From assembly GCA_029211145.1 (NCBI GenBank), contig JARGEQ010000051.1, forward strand, positions 1-64,000: a DNA stretch of 64,000 nt. The letters are read 5' to 3'. This DNA is from Marinimicrococcus flavescens (GTDB lineage: Bacteria; Pseudomonadota; Alphaproteobacteria; Geminicoccales; Geminicoccaceae). Positions within the stretch are counted from its first letter, which is position 1. Each line of letters begins with the position of its first letter. Of the stretch, positions 8,273 to 17,790 are shown piece by piece. The position numbers were made by a program, and so were the translations under genes. The notes beneath the pieces are model-generated. The model saw only the letters and a program-made list of their open reading frames with translations, was not told where the DNA came from and made no database searches.

Positions 8273-9682
8273 TCAAAGTCCCAGGGGCGAGAGGTCGGGC
8301 GCACGCGCACCGTGGCCGGTGGCGGCCTCGAGCGCTGCAGCCATCGCCAGCAGCCGGTCCTCGCCCATGCCCGGCGCCATGAGCTGGATGCCCACCGGCA
8401 GCCCGGCGGCATCGAACCCGCCCGGCAGCGAGATGGCGCAGGCCTCCAGATAGTTGGCGGGCCGGGTGAAGGCGGCGAGCGGCGCCCGGGCCTCGTCGAC
8501 CTCGCTCAGCCTCACCGGCGCGCAAGGCAGGGTCGGCGTCAGGAGCGCGTCATAGGGACGCATCAGCTCGCCGAAACGGGCGATCTCCTCGCTGCGGCCG
8601 CGCAGGGCGGCGATATAGTCGGGCGCCGGGATGCTCCGGCCGCGCAGGATGCGACCGCGCACCGCCTCGCCTATCGGGCGCGCCGGGTCGGCGATCGTCT
8701 CGCCGTGGAAGGCATAGGCCTCGGCGGCGATGATGAGGCCGTTGCGCTCGACGAGATCGTCGAAGCGGAACGGGAGGCGCACGGTCTCGACCGAGACGCC
8801 CAGCTCGCGCAGGGCCGCCTGGGCTTCGCGGAAGGCGGCAAGGCAAGCAGGCTCCACCGCCAGCGGAAAATCCGCCTCGTCCATCACCGCGATCCTGCGG
8901 CCGGCGACAGGCAGCCGGCGCCAGGCATCGGCGTCGAACGCCGGCAGACCGGCAGTGGCCGGATCCTCGGGGTCGGGGCCGGCGAGCGCTCCCAGAAGGA
9001 TGGCGGCGTCCTCGACCGTGCGGGTCATCGGGCCGATCGAGTCCAGCGACCAGGAAAGCGGCACGCAGCCGGCGAGGCTGATACGGCCATAGGTCGGCTT
9101 GAGGCCGACGATGCTGGCGACCGAGGCCGGGATGCGCACCGAGCCGCCGGTGTCGCTGCCGAGGGCGGCTGGCGCCAGGCCAGCGCCCACCGCCACGCCC
9201 GAGCCGTTCGAGGAGCCGCCGGGTATGCGCTGGGTCGTGAGGTCCCAGGGGTTCCAGGGGGTGCCCAGCAGCGGGTTGGTGCCCCAGCCGCCGAAGGCGA
9301 ACTCGACCATGTGGGCACGGCCGAGCACCACCGCGCCCGCCGCCAGCAGGCGGCGCAGGACGGTGGCGGTGGTGGCGGAGCGGCGCCGCTCCCAGCTCTT
9401 CGAGCCGGCGCCACAACCCCGCCCCTGCCACTCGATCAGGTCCTTGAGGGCGATCGGCAGGCCGTGCAGCGGACCCAGATCGACGCCCGCCCGCAGCAGC
9501 GCGTCGGCGGCTTCGGCCTGTGCCAGGGCGCCCTCGCGATAGACCTCGACGAAAGCGTTGAGCCGGGGCTCGGCGCGCTCGATGCGGCCGAGATAAAGGG
9601 CAGTGATCTCGCGTGCGGAGAACGCGCCCTCTCGAAGCCCTCGCCCGAGCTCGGCGAGGGAGCGGAATGCCGGATCGGCCAT
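8273..9682 (-). CDS. Amidase signature family hydrolase
   Basis: A 469-residue amidase. The Ser-cisSer-Lys triad is complete: K80 (LHGLPIALKD), cis-Ser S157 (IPGGSSNGSG) and nucleophile S181 (DTGGSVRIPA). Such enzymes hydrolyse amides; GatA-like and allophanate hydrolase-like members share this core. No GatB or GatC partner is nearby, so a catabolic amidase is more likely than the tRNA amidotransferase. Start placed at MADPAF (9682), because the upstream extension is Arg/Pro-rich and unlike the family. It lies downstream of the ABC importer operon on the same strand, separated by a hairpin, so the importer may bring in its substrate. Confidence 0.9.
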   Translation of the reverse strand: MADPAFRSLAELGRGLREGAFSAREITALYLGRIERAEPRLNAFVEVYREGALAQAEAADALLRAGVDLGPLHGLPIALKDLIEWQGRGCGAGSKSWERRRSATTATVLRRLLAAGAVVLGRAHMVEFAFGGWGTNPLLGTPWNPWDLTTQRIPGGSSNGSGVAVGAGLAPAALGSDTGGSVRIPASVASIVGLKPTYGRISLAGCVPLSWSLDSIGPMTRTVEDAAILLGALAGPDPEDPATAGLPAFDADAWRRLPVAGRRIAVMDEADFPLAVEPACLAAFREAQAALRELGVSVETVRLPFRFDDLVERNGLIIAAEAYAFHGETIADPARPIGEAVRGRILRGRSIPAPDYIAALRGRSEEIARFGELMRPYDALLTPTLPCAPVRLSEVDEARAPLAAFTRPANYLEACAISLPGGFDAAGLPVGIQLMAPGMGEDRLLAMAAALEAATGHGARAPDLSPLGL

Positions 9683-9742
9683 CCATCGACTCCACTGGAT
9701 CGCGGGCCGCTCCGGCGTCCCGCCGTCTGGTCGGGAAGAGAG

Positions 9743-9764
9743 GCCCGGGGCGAAAGCCCCGGGC
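9743..9764 (-). terminator. Hairpin between binding-protein gene and amidase
   Basis: A perfect 9-bp GC stem (GCCCGGGGC / GCCCCGGGC) closed by a 4-base loop, 8 bases past the stop of the periplasmic binding-protein gene. No T-run follows on the minus strand, so it may act as a 3' stabilising hairpin or partial terminator rather than a full stop. Confidence 0.55.
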
Positions 9765-9771
9765 AGGAAGC

Positions 9772-10995
9772 CTAGCGGTCGGTCCAGGCAGGGATCGGGA
9801 AGATCGGCTCGGCGACCGCCACCTCCGACGGCCACACGGTGACCATGCCCTTCTCGGGCTGGAGCTGGACCACCGGGAACGGCATGGCGAGCTGCTTGCC
9901 GGTCTCGTCGATCTTGTAGGGGCCGGCCAGCACCGTGAGCTCGCCGCTCAGGTCGAGGGCGGCCTGCTTGAGGACGGCAGCGTCGGTCGAGCCCGCCTTC
10001 TCGATGATCTCGCCGGCGATGGCGCCAGCGCCGTAGGCCAGGACCGTCTGGAAGTCGGCGGGATACTCGGCCTTGGGGAACAGCCGGTCATAGGCCTCGA
10101 CGAACTGCTCGCGGTTGAGGCCGGCATTGACCTCCCAGTTGATCGTCGGGTGGAAGTTGGTGTGGCTGTAGATGTAGTCGCCGTCCTCGCCGATCGCCTG
10201 GAACTGCGGCGTCGAGGCGTAGACCATGAAGGTGTAGGGGAAGTTGATGTTCATCTGGCGCATCTGGCGCACCATGCTGATCAGGTCCCCCTCGTAGGAG
10301 GTGGGAAAGAAGACGTCGGCGCCCGAGGCGCGCGCCTTCTGCAGGATCAGGCTGAAGTCCTTGGCACCCTTGGGATAGCGCTCCATGAGCACCACCTCGA
10401 GCCCGCGCTCCTTGGCGGCAGCCTCGGCACCCGTGGCGAGACCGGCCGGGAACGGCTCGTCGACATAGACGATGGCGACCTTCTTGGTTCCCAGCTCCTT
10501 GGCGAGGTCGAGGCTCGCCACCGGCATGCGGGAGACCGGCATCTGGGTCGCCGAGACGATGTTCTTGAAGCCCTGGTCGTAGAGCGTATCGGCGGCGGCC
10601 GACCAGATCACCAGGAACTTGTCGAGCCGCTCGGTGGCGGTGGCGGCGGCAGCCGTCAGGGTCGAGCCGAACGGCGCGAACAGCAGATCGACCTTCTCGT
10701 CGGTGATCAGCGTCTCGTAGACCCGCGCGGTCATCTGCTTGTCGGAGCGGTCGTCGAGCTTGACCAGCTCGACCGGCAGCTTGCGGCCGCCCACCTCGAG
10801 GCCGCCGGCCTTGTTGACCTCGTCGACCCAGATCTCGACGCCGCGCACGCCCGACTGGGAGGCCAGCGCGAAGTTGCCCGCCGAGGAGACGGTCATGCCG
10901 ATGCGGATCTTGTCGTCCGCCGCGTCGGCGCCCGGAGCCGTGAAGGCCAGGGCGGCGGCCGCCGCGAGGGCGGCGTTGCGCAGTTGCTTGAGCAA
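9772..10995 (-). CDS. ABC transporter periplasmic amino-acid/amide-binding protein (LivK-like)
   Basis: A 407-residue periplasmic binding protein of the leucine/isoleucine/valine receptor type. A signal peptide occupies about residues 1-27 (hydrophobic Ala/Leu run, then APGADAADDKIRIG). The mature part starts with the family pattern IRIGMTVSSAGNFALASQSGVRG, followed by the two-lobed fold. No lipobox cysteine. The start is a TTG at 10995 with GGGAGAAG five bases upstream; no ATG fits the signal peptide. It is the last gene of the importer operon, 23 bases after livF. The substrate could be a branched-chain amino acid, an amide or a related compound; the nearby amidase hints at an amide. Confidence 0.88.
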   Translation of the reverse strand: MLKQLRNAALAAAAALAFTAPGADAADDKIRIGMTVSSAGNFALASQSGVRGVEIWVDEVNKAGGLEVGGRKLPVELVKLDDRSDKQMTARVYETLITDEKVDLLFAPFGSTLTAAAATATERLDKFLVIWSAAADTLYDQGFKNIVSATQMPVSRMPVASLDLAKELGTKKVAIVYVDEPFPAGLATGAEAAAKERGLEVVLMERYPKGAKDFSLILQKARASGADVFFPTSYEGDLISMVRQMRQMNINFPYTFMVYASTPQFQAIGEDGDYIYSHTNFHPTINWEVNAGLNREQFVEAYDRLFPKAEYPADFQTVLAYGAGAIAGEIIEKAGSTDAAVLKQAALDLSGELTVLAGPYKIDETGKQLAMPFPVVQLQPEKGMVTVWPSEVAVAEPIFPIPAWTDR

Positions 10996-11018
10996 GGTCG
11001 CTTCTCCCTGTGGTGTTG

Positions 11019-11762
<744 letters not shown>

Positions 11763-11764
11763 GC

Positions 11765-12472
11765 TCACGCTCCCAGATAGGCTTCGATCACGTCGGGATT
11801 GGAGCGGATCTCCGCGGCGCCGCCCTCGGCCAGCACCCTCCCCTCGTGCAGCACGACGATGTTGTGCGAGAGCTGGTAGACCGAGGTGAGGTCGTGGCTC
11901 ACCAGGAGCACGCTGCAGCCGTCCCGCTCGGGCATCGCCTCGATCAGCCGGATGATGAGCAGGGCGAGGCTCGGGTTGACGCCGGCGAAGGGCTCGTCGA
12001 GCAGCACCAGCTTGGGCTGGGCCACCATCATCCGGGCGAGCTCGACCAGCTTCTGCTGCCCGCCCGAGAGCTCCTCCGCGTAGTTGTGGCGCAGGCGGTA
12101 GAGCTCGACCCGGTTGAGCCACTCGGCCGAGCGCTCGTAGACCTCGGCGTCGCTGGCGTCGCCGGTGGTGAAGGGTGCGGCCAGGTTCTCCAGCAGCGTC
12201 ATGCGCGGGAAGAGCTTGGGAACCTGGAAGGTCCGGCCCACGCCGCGCGCGGCGATCTTGTGGGTCGGCAGGCCGAGCAGGCTCGTGCCCTGGAGCTGGA
12301 TGTCGCCGCTGCTGGGCTCGTAGAGACCATTGATGCAGTTCAAGAGCGTGGTCTTGCCCGAGCCGTTCATGCCGAGCAGGCCCAGCACGCGCTTTTCCGG
12401 GATGTGCAGCGACACGCCGCCCAGCGCCTTGAGGCCGCCGAAGGTCTTGGTGAGGTCGGTCACGCGGAGCAT
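11765..12472 (-). CDS. livG: ABC transporter ATP-binding protein LivG-like
   Basis: A 235-residue ATPase: Walker A GMNGSGKTT, signature LSGGQQKLVELARMM, Walker B LVLLDEPFAGVNP, and the switch histidine in LLVSHD. The GRTFQVPKLFPRMTLLENL stretch is characteristic of LivG. It provides one of the two nucleotide-binding subunits of the importer. It follows livH by 4 bases and abuts livF, so co-translation is likely. Confidence 0.92.
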   Translation of the reverse strand: MLRVTDLTKTFGGLKALGGVSLHIPEKRVLGLLGMNGSGKTTLLNCINGLYEPSSGDIQLQGTSLLGLPTHKIAARGVGRTFQVPKLFPRMTLLENLAAPFTTGDASDAEVYERSAEWLNRVELYRLRHNYAEELSGGQQKLVELARMMVAQPKLVLLDEPFAGVNPSLALLIIRLIEAMPERDGCSVLLVSHDLTSVYQLSHNIVVLHEGRVLAEGGAAEIRSNPDVIEAYLGA

Positions 12473-12476
12473 CGGA

Positions 12477-13361
12477 TCACCGCAGCTGCTGGCGGCCGAA
12501 GAGGCCGGAGGGGCGGAAGAAGATGACGGCGATCATCAGGGCGAAGCCCACCAGCAGCGCCACCGAATTGTCGGCCAGCACCACGGTCACCTGCTCGGTG
12601 ACGCCGAAGAGGAGCCCGCCCACCAGCGCGCCGATCGGATGGCCGAGCCCGCCAAGGACGATGATGATGAAGCCGATCAGCGTGTAGTCGGCGCCGGCGA
12701 AGGGCGAGAAGGCCGGAAAGATCATCGCCAGCAGCACGCCGGTGACGCCGGCGAAGCCCAGGCCGATGCCGAAGGTCATGGCCGAGAGCTTCTCGACGTC
12801 GATGCCCACCGTGGCCACCGCCGAGCGGTTCATGATGACCGCGCGCAGCGCCTTGCCCGGGAAGGTCCGGTAGAGGAACCAGGCGGTGATGCCGGTGATG
12901 ACCAGGGTGATGGCCAGCGCCACCAGGCGGGTCGTCGGGATGACGATGTTGCCGAACATCAAGAACGGCGGCTCGAGCATGTAGTCGAGCGAGCGGGCAT
13001 CGGCCTCGAAGAAGAACAGCATCAAGGCGCCCAGCGTGATCGACAGGCCGAACATGACCAAGAGCGAGGCGGTCTCGGGGTCGTCCGATCGGGCCAGCCG
13101 CTTGACTAGCACGAAGTAGAGCGCCCAGCCGATCAGCGCGAACATCACGAAGATCACCGGCATTGCCAGGAACGGCGAGAGGCCCAGCAGGCGCTGGAGG
13201 AAATAGGCGGCGTAGGCGCCCAGGATGATGAACTCGCCATGGGCGAAGTTCACGACCCGGAGCACGCCGAAGATGATGTTCAAGCTGAGCCCGATGAGGC
13301 TGTAGATCAGCCCCAGGATCAGGCCGTTGATGAGCCCCTGCAGCAGGAGATCGGCGGTCAT
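12477..13361 (-). CDS. livH: Branched-chain amino-acid-type ABC transporter permease LivH-like
   Basis: A 294-residue inner-membrane permease with about eight hydrophobic helices. The N-terminus (LLLQGLINGLILGLIYSLIGLSL) and VVNFAHGEFIILGAYAAY are textbook LivH. Pairs with LivM to form the channel. It lies 15 bases downstream of livM and 4 bases before livG. Confidence 0.93.
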   Translation of the reverse strand: MTADLLLQGLINGLILGLIYSLIGLSLNIIFGVLRVVNFAHGEFIILGAYAAYFLQRLLGLSPFLAMPVIFVMFALIGWALYFVLVKRLARSDDPETASLLVMFGLSITLGALMLFFFEADARSLDYMLEPPFLMFGNIVIPTTRLVALAITLVITGITAWFLYRTFPGKALRAVIMNRSAVATVGIDVEKLSAMTFGIGLGFAGVTGVLLAMIFPAFSPFAGADYTLIGFIIIVLGGLGHPIGALVGGLLFGVTEQVTVVLADNSVALLVGFALMIAVIFFRPSGLFGRQQLR

Positions 13362-13376
13362 CGTGTCACTCCGGGC

Positions 13377-14369
13377 TCAGGGGATGTAGCGGCGCAGAAG
13401 GGGGAAGCGCTGGGCGAAGCTGCCGACCAGACCGCGCGGGAAGACCAGGATCATCACCATGATGATGATGCCCAGGAACATCAGGTTGAGGACCGGGAAC
13501 TTCTGCCAGATCAGGTGGTCGATGCCGTAGAGGGCGCCGGCGCCGAGCACCGGCCCGAGGAGCGTGCCCAGGCCGCCGGCCATCGAGTAGACGATCACCT
13601 TGGCGGTCACGAGGATGTTGAAGGAGGCCTCGGGGTCGATCGCGTTGGTGTACCAGGCCTCGAGCCCGCCCACGACCGCCGGAAAGGTCGCCGCCAGCAC
13701 CCAGGCCTTGAGCCGCGTGCGGGTGACGTCGATGCCGACGATGGCAGCGGCATCGGCATCGTCGCGCACCGCCCGGAGCGCCACGCCGGTCCGCGAGAAG
13801 GCGAGCCAGCCGGCGGCGGCGAGGCAGGCGGCGAGCACCGCCACCGTCACATAGTAGGTGGTCTGCGGGTCATTGGCGCGGGCGAGGATGAGGCCCATGC
13901 TGCCGCCGGTGATGTCCTCGGGCAGCATCGAGACGACGAGCCGGAAGATCACCGCGAGCGCCAGGCTCACGATGCCGAAATAGACGCCCTTGAGCCTCAG
14001 GGTCGGGGCCAGGAGCAGCGAGACGGCAGCGCCGGCTAGCGCCGCGCAGACCAGTGCGCCGGGCATCGGCAGGCCGTAGGTCTTGTGCAGCACGCCGGTG
14101 GCGTAGGCGCCGACCCCGTAGAAAGCCACATAACCGAAGGGCATGTAGCCGGTAAATCCCGCCACCAGGTTGAACGAGGTGCACAGGATGATCCAGAGCA
14201 TCAGGTAGAAGCTGAACGAGAGGTTCTCCGTCAGCGCGGGCGCCGCCAGCAAGGGCAGCACCACCCCTAGCGCCACCACGATCCACAGCGAGATCCTTAT
14301 GCGCCCCACCCGCGCGTCGCCGGAGCGTCCCTCCGCAGGCGCGGCCACGCCGCCCAATGAACTCGCCAT
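13377..14369 (-). CDS. livM: Branched-chain amino-acid-type ABC transporter permease LivM-like
   Basis: A 330-residue multispanning permease. The soluble first 25 residues precede the first helix; the LivM motifs SFNLVAGFTGYMPFGYVAFYGVGAY and the loop with RAVRDDADAAAIVGIDV are clear. It is the first gene of the operon livM-livH-livG-livF-binding protein. A promoter-like pair lies about 90 bases upstream. The HAAP-type system moves branched-chain amino acids, amides or urea derivatives; the exact solute is unknown. Confidence 0.92.
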   Translation of the reverse strand: MASSLGGVAAPAEGRSGDARVGRIRISLWIVVALGVVLPLLAAPALTENLSFSFYLMLWIILCTSFNLVAGFTGYMPFGYVAFYGVGAYATGVLHKTYGLPMPGALVCAALAGAAVSLLLAPTLRLKGVYFGIVSLALAVIFRLVVSMLPEDITGGSMGLILARANDPQTTYYVTVAVLAACLAAAGWLAFSRTGVALRAVRDDADAAAIVGIDVTRTRLKAWVLAATFPAVVGGLEAWYTNAIDPEASFNILVTAKVIVYSMAGGLGTLLGPVLGAGALYGIDHLIWQKFPVLNLMFLGIIIMVMILVFPRGLVGSFAQRFPLLRRYIP

Positions 14370-14458
14370 GCCTGACCCTCCCGTAACCTTCCGGCCTTAC
14401 CGGTGCAGGCGGGTATAGCGGCTCGAAGCCTGGCCCGCTCCTGCCGAGTGCAGGGCAA

Positions 14459-14488
14459 CATATAACCGGAGGTTTGCAGGCGAGCCAA
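14459..14488 (-). promoter_or_regulatory. Probable promoter of the liv operon
   Basis: On the minus strand TTGGCT (14488 to 14483), an 18-base spacer and TATATG (14464 to 14459), about 90 bases before livM. It sits in the most AT-rich part of the 213-base gap between tRNA-Met and livM. Predicted by eye only. Confidence 0.4.
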
Positions 14489-14583
14489 TGCAGGGAAGTC
14501 GTGGGACCGACGGGAAACGACAAGCGCCCGGCGCTGCAATCAGCGCCAGGAACCGTCGTCACGTCCAGCAAAACCAGAAGGGG

Positions 14584-14658
14584 TGGTAGCGGAGGAGGGA
14601 TTTGAACCCCCGACCAAGGGCTTATGAGTCCCCTGCTCTACCACTGAGCTACTCCGCC
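14584..14658 (-). tRNA. tRNA-Met (CAT), elongator type
   Basis: A 75-base cloverleaf with encoded CCA. Acceptor GGCGGAG pairs with CTCCGCT (one G-T pair). The D arm is GCTC-AGTGGTA-GAGC, the anticodon loop CTCATAA gives CAT, and the T arm is GGGGG-TTCAAAT-CCCTC. The G-T first acceptor pair and lack of a mismatched C1 argue against initiator tRNA. A CAT anticodon can also belong to tRNA-Ile2, but the body resembles elongator tRNA-Met. It follows mnmA on the same strand after 67 bases. Confidence 0.93.
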
Positions 14659-14725
14659 CCGCGGTGGACGCCGGTGAAATAAGGGGCCTGGGGCGGCCTG
14701 TCAAGCGCGCCTGCACCCCTTGCGG

Positions 14726-15862
14726 TCACGCCGCGCCCGCCTCCTCGTCGGGCGCTTGCAAAAGCGGCGCCCGATCGATCCAGCCGCCGCCCAGGAGCCG
14801 CGCACCGGCATAGACCACGCAGGCCTGCCCGGGCGCCACGCCGACCTGGGGCGTGGCGAAGCGCACCTTCATGCGGCCGTCGCCGGCCGGCTCGACATGC
14901 GCGGCGGTGGGCGGTTCATTGTAGCGGTGCTGGACCTCGACCGCGAGGCCGGCCGCCGGCGGCGCCTCCGCGTCGAGCCAGTTCATGTCGGCCAGCCACG
15001 CCTCGCCACACAAGGCGGCACGGCGCGGCCCCACCATGATGCGGTGGCGCCCGGCGTCGATGCCGACCACATAGAGGCGCTCGCTGGCCGAGACGCCGAG
15101 CTTGCGGCGCTGCCCCACGGTGAACCGGGCGATCCCCTCGTGCCGGCCGAGCGGCTTGCCGCCCACGTCGACGATCTCGCCGGGCTGCGCGGCGTCGGGG
15201 CGCAGGGCCGCCACGGTGCGGGCGTGATCGCCGTGCGGCACGAAGCAGATGTCCTGGCTGTCGGGCTTCTCGGCCACCGGCAGGCCGTAGCGTGCCGCCA
15301 CCGCCCGGGTCTCGTCCTTGACCAGGCTGCCCAGCGGGAAACGCAGGAAGTCGAGCTGCTGCTGCGTGGTGGCGAACAGAAAGTAGCTCTGGTCGCGCGC
15401 CGGATCGGCGCCCCGGTGCAGCTCGACGCCGCTCGCACCCTCGATGCGGCGTGCATAGTGGCCGGTCGCCAGCGCCGCGGCGCCGAGATCGCGGGCGATG
15501 TCGAGAAGGTCGCGGAACTTGACCCGCTGGTTGCAGCGCACGCAGGGAATGGGGGTGCGGCCCGCGGCATAGGTGTCGGCAAAATCGTCGATCACCGCGC
15601 GGCGGAAACGCTCCTCGAAGTCCAGGACGTAATGGGCGATGCCGAGCCGCTCGGCGACCTGCCTCGCGTCGTGGATGTCCTGCCCGGCGCAGCACGCACC
15701 CTTGCGGCCGGTGGCGTTGCCATGGTCGTAGAGCTGCAGGGTGACGCCCACCACCTCGAAGCCCTGGGCTGCCATGACGGCCGCCACCACCGAGCTGTCG
15801 ACGCCGCCCGACATCGCCACGACGACGCGCGCGCCGGGCTCGAGTCCGTCTATGTCGCCCAA
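14726..15862 (-). CDS. mnmA: tRNA-specific 2-thiouridylase MnmA
   Basis: A 378-residue enzyme that puts sulfur on U34 of tRNA-Lys, tRNA-Glu and tRNA-Gln. The ATP pyrophosphatase P-loop SGGVDSS is at residues 18-24. The two catalytic cysteines are in PCVRCNQRVKF and in DICFVPHGDH. GHYARR, DQSYFLF and TVGQRRKLGV are further family marks. The gene ends a minus-strand run cysE-cysteine desulfurase-iscA-fdx-mnmA, so cysteine supply, persulfide formation and tRNA thiolation may be coordinated. Only 10 bases separate it from the ferredoxin gene. Confidence 0.97.
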   Translation of the reverse strand: MGDIDGLEPGARVVVAMSGGVDSSVVAAVMAAQGFEVVGVTLQLYDHGNATGRKGACCAGQDIHDARQVAERLGIAHYVLDFEERFRRAVIDDFADTYAAGRTPIPCVRCNQRVKFRDLLDIARDLGAAALATGHYARRIEGASGVELHRGADPARDQSYFLFATTQQQLDFLRFPLGSLVKDETRAVAARYGLPVAEKPDSQDICFVPHGDHARTVAALRPDAAQPGEIVDVGGKPLGRHEGIARFTVGQRRKLGVSASERLYVVGIDAGRHRIMVGPRRAALCGEAWLADMNWLDAEAPPAAGLAVEVQHRYNEPPTAAHVEPAGDGRMKVRFATPQVGVAPGQACVVYAGARLLGGGWIDRAPLLQAPDEEAGAA

Positions 15863-15872
15863 GCGTCCATCC

Positions 15873-16196
15873 TCACCCGAGCAGGCTGCTGCGCGGCACG
15901 AGCAGGCTCAGCCCGTCGAGCGCCGCGGTCAGCCGGACCTGGCAGCCGAGCCGCGATGTGGGCTGCCAGTCCGGCGCCAGATCGAGCATGTCCTCTTCCT
16001 CCGCACTCGCCACAGCCAGCCGCTCGAACCACGCCTCGTCCACCACGACGTGGCAGGTGGCGCAGGCCATCGAGCCGCCGCAGGCGCCCTCCATGTCGAT
16101 GCCGGCCTTGCGGGCGACCTCCAGAATGCTGCTGCCCTCGGCAGCCTCGACGGACCGGCGGCTCCCGTCCTCGAACAGGAAGTTGATGACAGGCAC
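15873..16196 (-). CDS. fdx: 2Fe-2S ferredoxin, adrenodoxin/Isc type
   Basis: A 107-residue ferredoxin. The cluster ligands follow C-x5-C-x2-C (ACGGSMACATC) with the fourth cysteine in SRLGCQVRL, as in the adrenodoxin and Isc ferredoxin group. The start is the GTG at 16196, giving VPVINFLFEDGS at the beginning of the fold; I see no suitable ATG. It probably donates electrons for Fe-S cluster assembly with the IscA-type and desulfurase proteins encoded upstream in the same run. Confidence 0.9.
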   Translation of the reverse strand: MPVINFLFEDGSRRSVEAAEGSSILEVARKAGIDMEGACGGSMACATCHVVVDEAWFERLAVASAEEEDMLDLAPDWQPTSRLGCQVRLTAALDGLSLLVPRSSLLG

Positions 16197-16227
16197 GGGG
16201 GCAAAACGTCCGAAGAAGGGCCGGCGG

Positions 16228-16563
16228 TCAGACGGAAAAGCTCTCGCCGCAGCCGCAGCGCGCCTTTTCCTTCGGATTGTTGAAAACGAACTGGGCACCC
16301 AGCTTGCTCTCGACGAAATCGATCTCGGTGCCCTGGAGCAGGCCCGCGGCGTCCGGCGCCACAAGGATGCGCAGCCCGTCCGTCTCGAGCACCTCGTCCT
16401 GCGGATCGACCGCGCGGGCGAAGTCCATCTGGTAGCTGTATCCCGAGCAGCCGGTGGTCTTGACGCCGAGCCTGATGCCGCAGGCGTCCTCCTGCCGGGC
16501 CAGAAGCTCGCGCACGCGGCCGGCCGCGGCGGGCGTCAGCGAGATGATCTGCTGCGTGTCCAT
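16228..16563 (-). CDS. iscA: IscA/ErpA-type iron-sulfur cluster assembly protein
   Basis: A 111-residue A-type carrier with the three conserved cysteines: one in TTGCSGYSYQM and the pair in the C-terminal CGCGESF. The FVFNNPKEKARCGCG ending is standard for IscA, SufA and ErpA. It accepts nascent Fe-S clusters or iron and delivers them to apoproteins. Lies between the cysteine desulfurase and ferredoxin genes. No IscU, HscA or HscB gene is in this run. Confidence 0.92.
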   Translation of the reverse strand: MDTQQIISLTPAAAGRVRELLARQEDACGIRLGVKTTGCSGYSYQMDFARAVDPQDEVLETDGLRILVAPDAAGLLQGTEIDFVESKLGAQFVFNNPKEKARCGCGESFSV

Positions 16564-16607
16564 GCTCTCTCCCGGCGGGCGCTCCCGCCAGTCCGTTCAA
16601 CTGCCTG

Positions 16608-17753
16608 TTAGCTTGCCATCGGAGCCGGCTTTGACAAGGGGGCCCCACGCGCAGCGGGGTCGCGCCCCCCCTTCCGCTGCCACAGCGCCAGCCAGGCGGC
16701 AAGAAACCTGTCGACATCCTTCTCGCCGCTGCCCCAGCCGAGGCTCACGCGGATCGAGCAGGCGGCCAGCGTCTCCTCGACCCCCATCGCCAGCAGCACC
16801 GGCGACGGCCCGATCCGCCCCGAGGAGCAAGCCGAGCCGGCGCTCACCGCCACGCCGGCGAGGTCGAGTGCCATGAGCTGCGTGTCGGCTGCAACACCGG
16901 GCGTGGCGAGGCAGCTCGTGGTGGCGAGGCGCGGTGCGGCTGCACCGTGGATGCGAGCCTCGGGGCAGTGACCGAGAACGTCGCCCTCGAGCCGGTCGCG
17001 CAGGCTTCGCACGCGCTGCCAGTCGTGTCGCCCGACAAGCTCGGCGGCCCGCCCGAAGCCGACGATACCCGCAAGGTTCTCGGTGCCGGCGCGGCGCTTC
17101 CGTTCCTGGCCGCCGCCGCGCTGCCGGGCGGCGATCTCCAACCCCTCGCGCAGCACCAGAGCGCCCACCCCGGCCGGCCCGCCGATCTTGTGGGCCGAGA
17201 CGCTCAGCATGTCGACATCCAGCCCGGCGAGGCTCACCGGCATCTTGCCGAAGGCCTGCACCGCGTCGCAATGCACGAGGGCGCCGTGTCGCCGGGCGAG
17301 CCCGGCCGCCTCGCGAACCGGCTGCAGCACGCCGGTCTCGTTGTTGGCGAGCATCACCGAGACGAGGGCCGGCCGGTGCCGGGCCAAGAGCAGCTCGAAG
17401 GTCTCGAGGTCGAGCACGCCGTCGGCCGTGACGGGCACGCGCAGCGCCTCGGGTGCGGCGTCCAGAAGCGAGGGATGCTCGACCGCCGAGACCATCACCG
17501 GGCCACCGCGCGCCTGGGCCAAAGCGAGCTGGTTCGCCTCGGTGCCGCCGCTGGTGAAGACGAGGCTGTCGGGCGATGCATCGAGCGCCGTCGCCAGCGC
17601 CCGCCGTGCCGCCTCGAGGCGGGCGCGGGCACGGCGGCCCGGGCCATGCACCGAGGACGGGTTGCCGACCTCGCGCAGCGCCGCGGCCATCGCCTCGATC
17701 ACCTCGTCGTGGACGGGGGCCGTGGCGGCATAATCGAGATAGGCGTGGCTCAT
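16608..17753 (-). CDS. Cysteine desulfurase (NifS/IscS-like)
   Basis: A 381-residue PLP enzyme that takes sulfur from cysteine as a persulfide. The cofactor lysine is K189 (SVSAHKIGGPAGVGAL), the catalytic cysteine C309 (SAGSACSSGR), and TSGGTEANQLAL binds the cofactor phosphate. Its HKIGGPAG loop and GGTEANQ differ from true IscS (HKIYGPKG, GATESNN), placing it in the NifS-like side group. Start at MSHAYLDYAATAP (17753) is preferred over the ATG nine codons upstream. It follows cysE by 37 bases, so cysteine synthesis and use are encoded together. Confidence 0.93.
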   Translation of the reverse strand: MSHAYLDYAATAPVHDEVIEAMAAALREVGNPSSVHGPGRRARARLEAARRALATALDASPDSLVFTSGGTEANQLALAQARGGPVMVSAVEHPSLLDAAPEALRVPVTADGVLDLETFELLLARHRPALVSVMLANNETGVLQPVREAAGLARRHGALVHCDAVQAFGKMPVSLAGLDVDMLSVSAHKIGGPAGVGALVLREGLEIAARQRGGGQERKRRAGTENLAGIVGFGRAAELVGRHDWQRVRSLRDRLEGDVLGHCPEARIHGAAAPRLATTSCLATPGVAADTQLMALDLAGVAVSAGSACSSGRIGPSPVLLAMGVEETLAACSIRVSLGWGSGEKDVDRFLAAWLALWQRKGGRDPAARGAPLSKPAPMAS

Positions 17754-17790
17754 GGCCAAAGGCTGCCTGCCCGGCGGCAAAAGACGGGCT

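Noticed and set aside
14584..14658. Initiator tRNA-fMet or tRNA-Ile2 identity for the CAT tRNA
   Set aside because: The first acceptor pair is present (G-T) rather than the C/A mismatch of initiators, and the body matches alphaproteobacterial elongator tRNA-Met as I remember it. Ile2 cannot be excluded fully without a model score.
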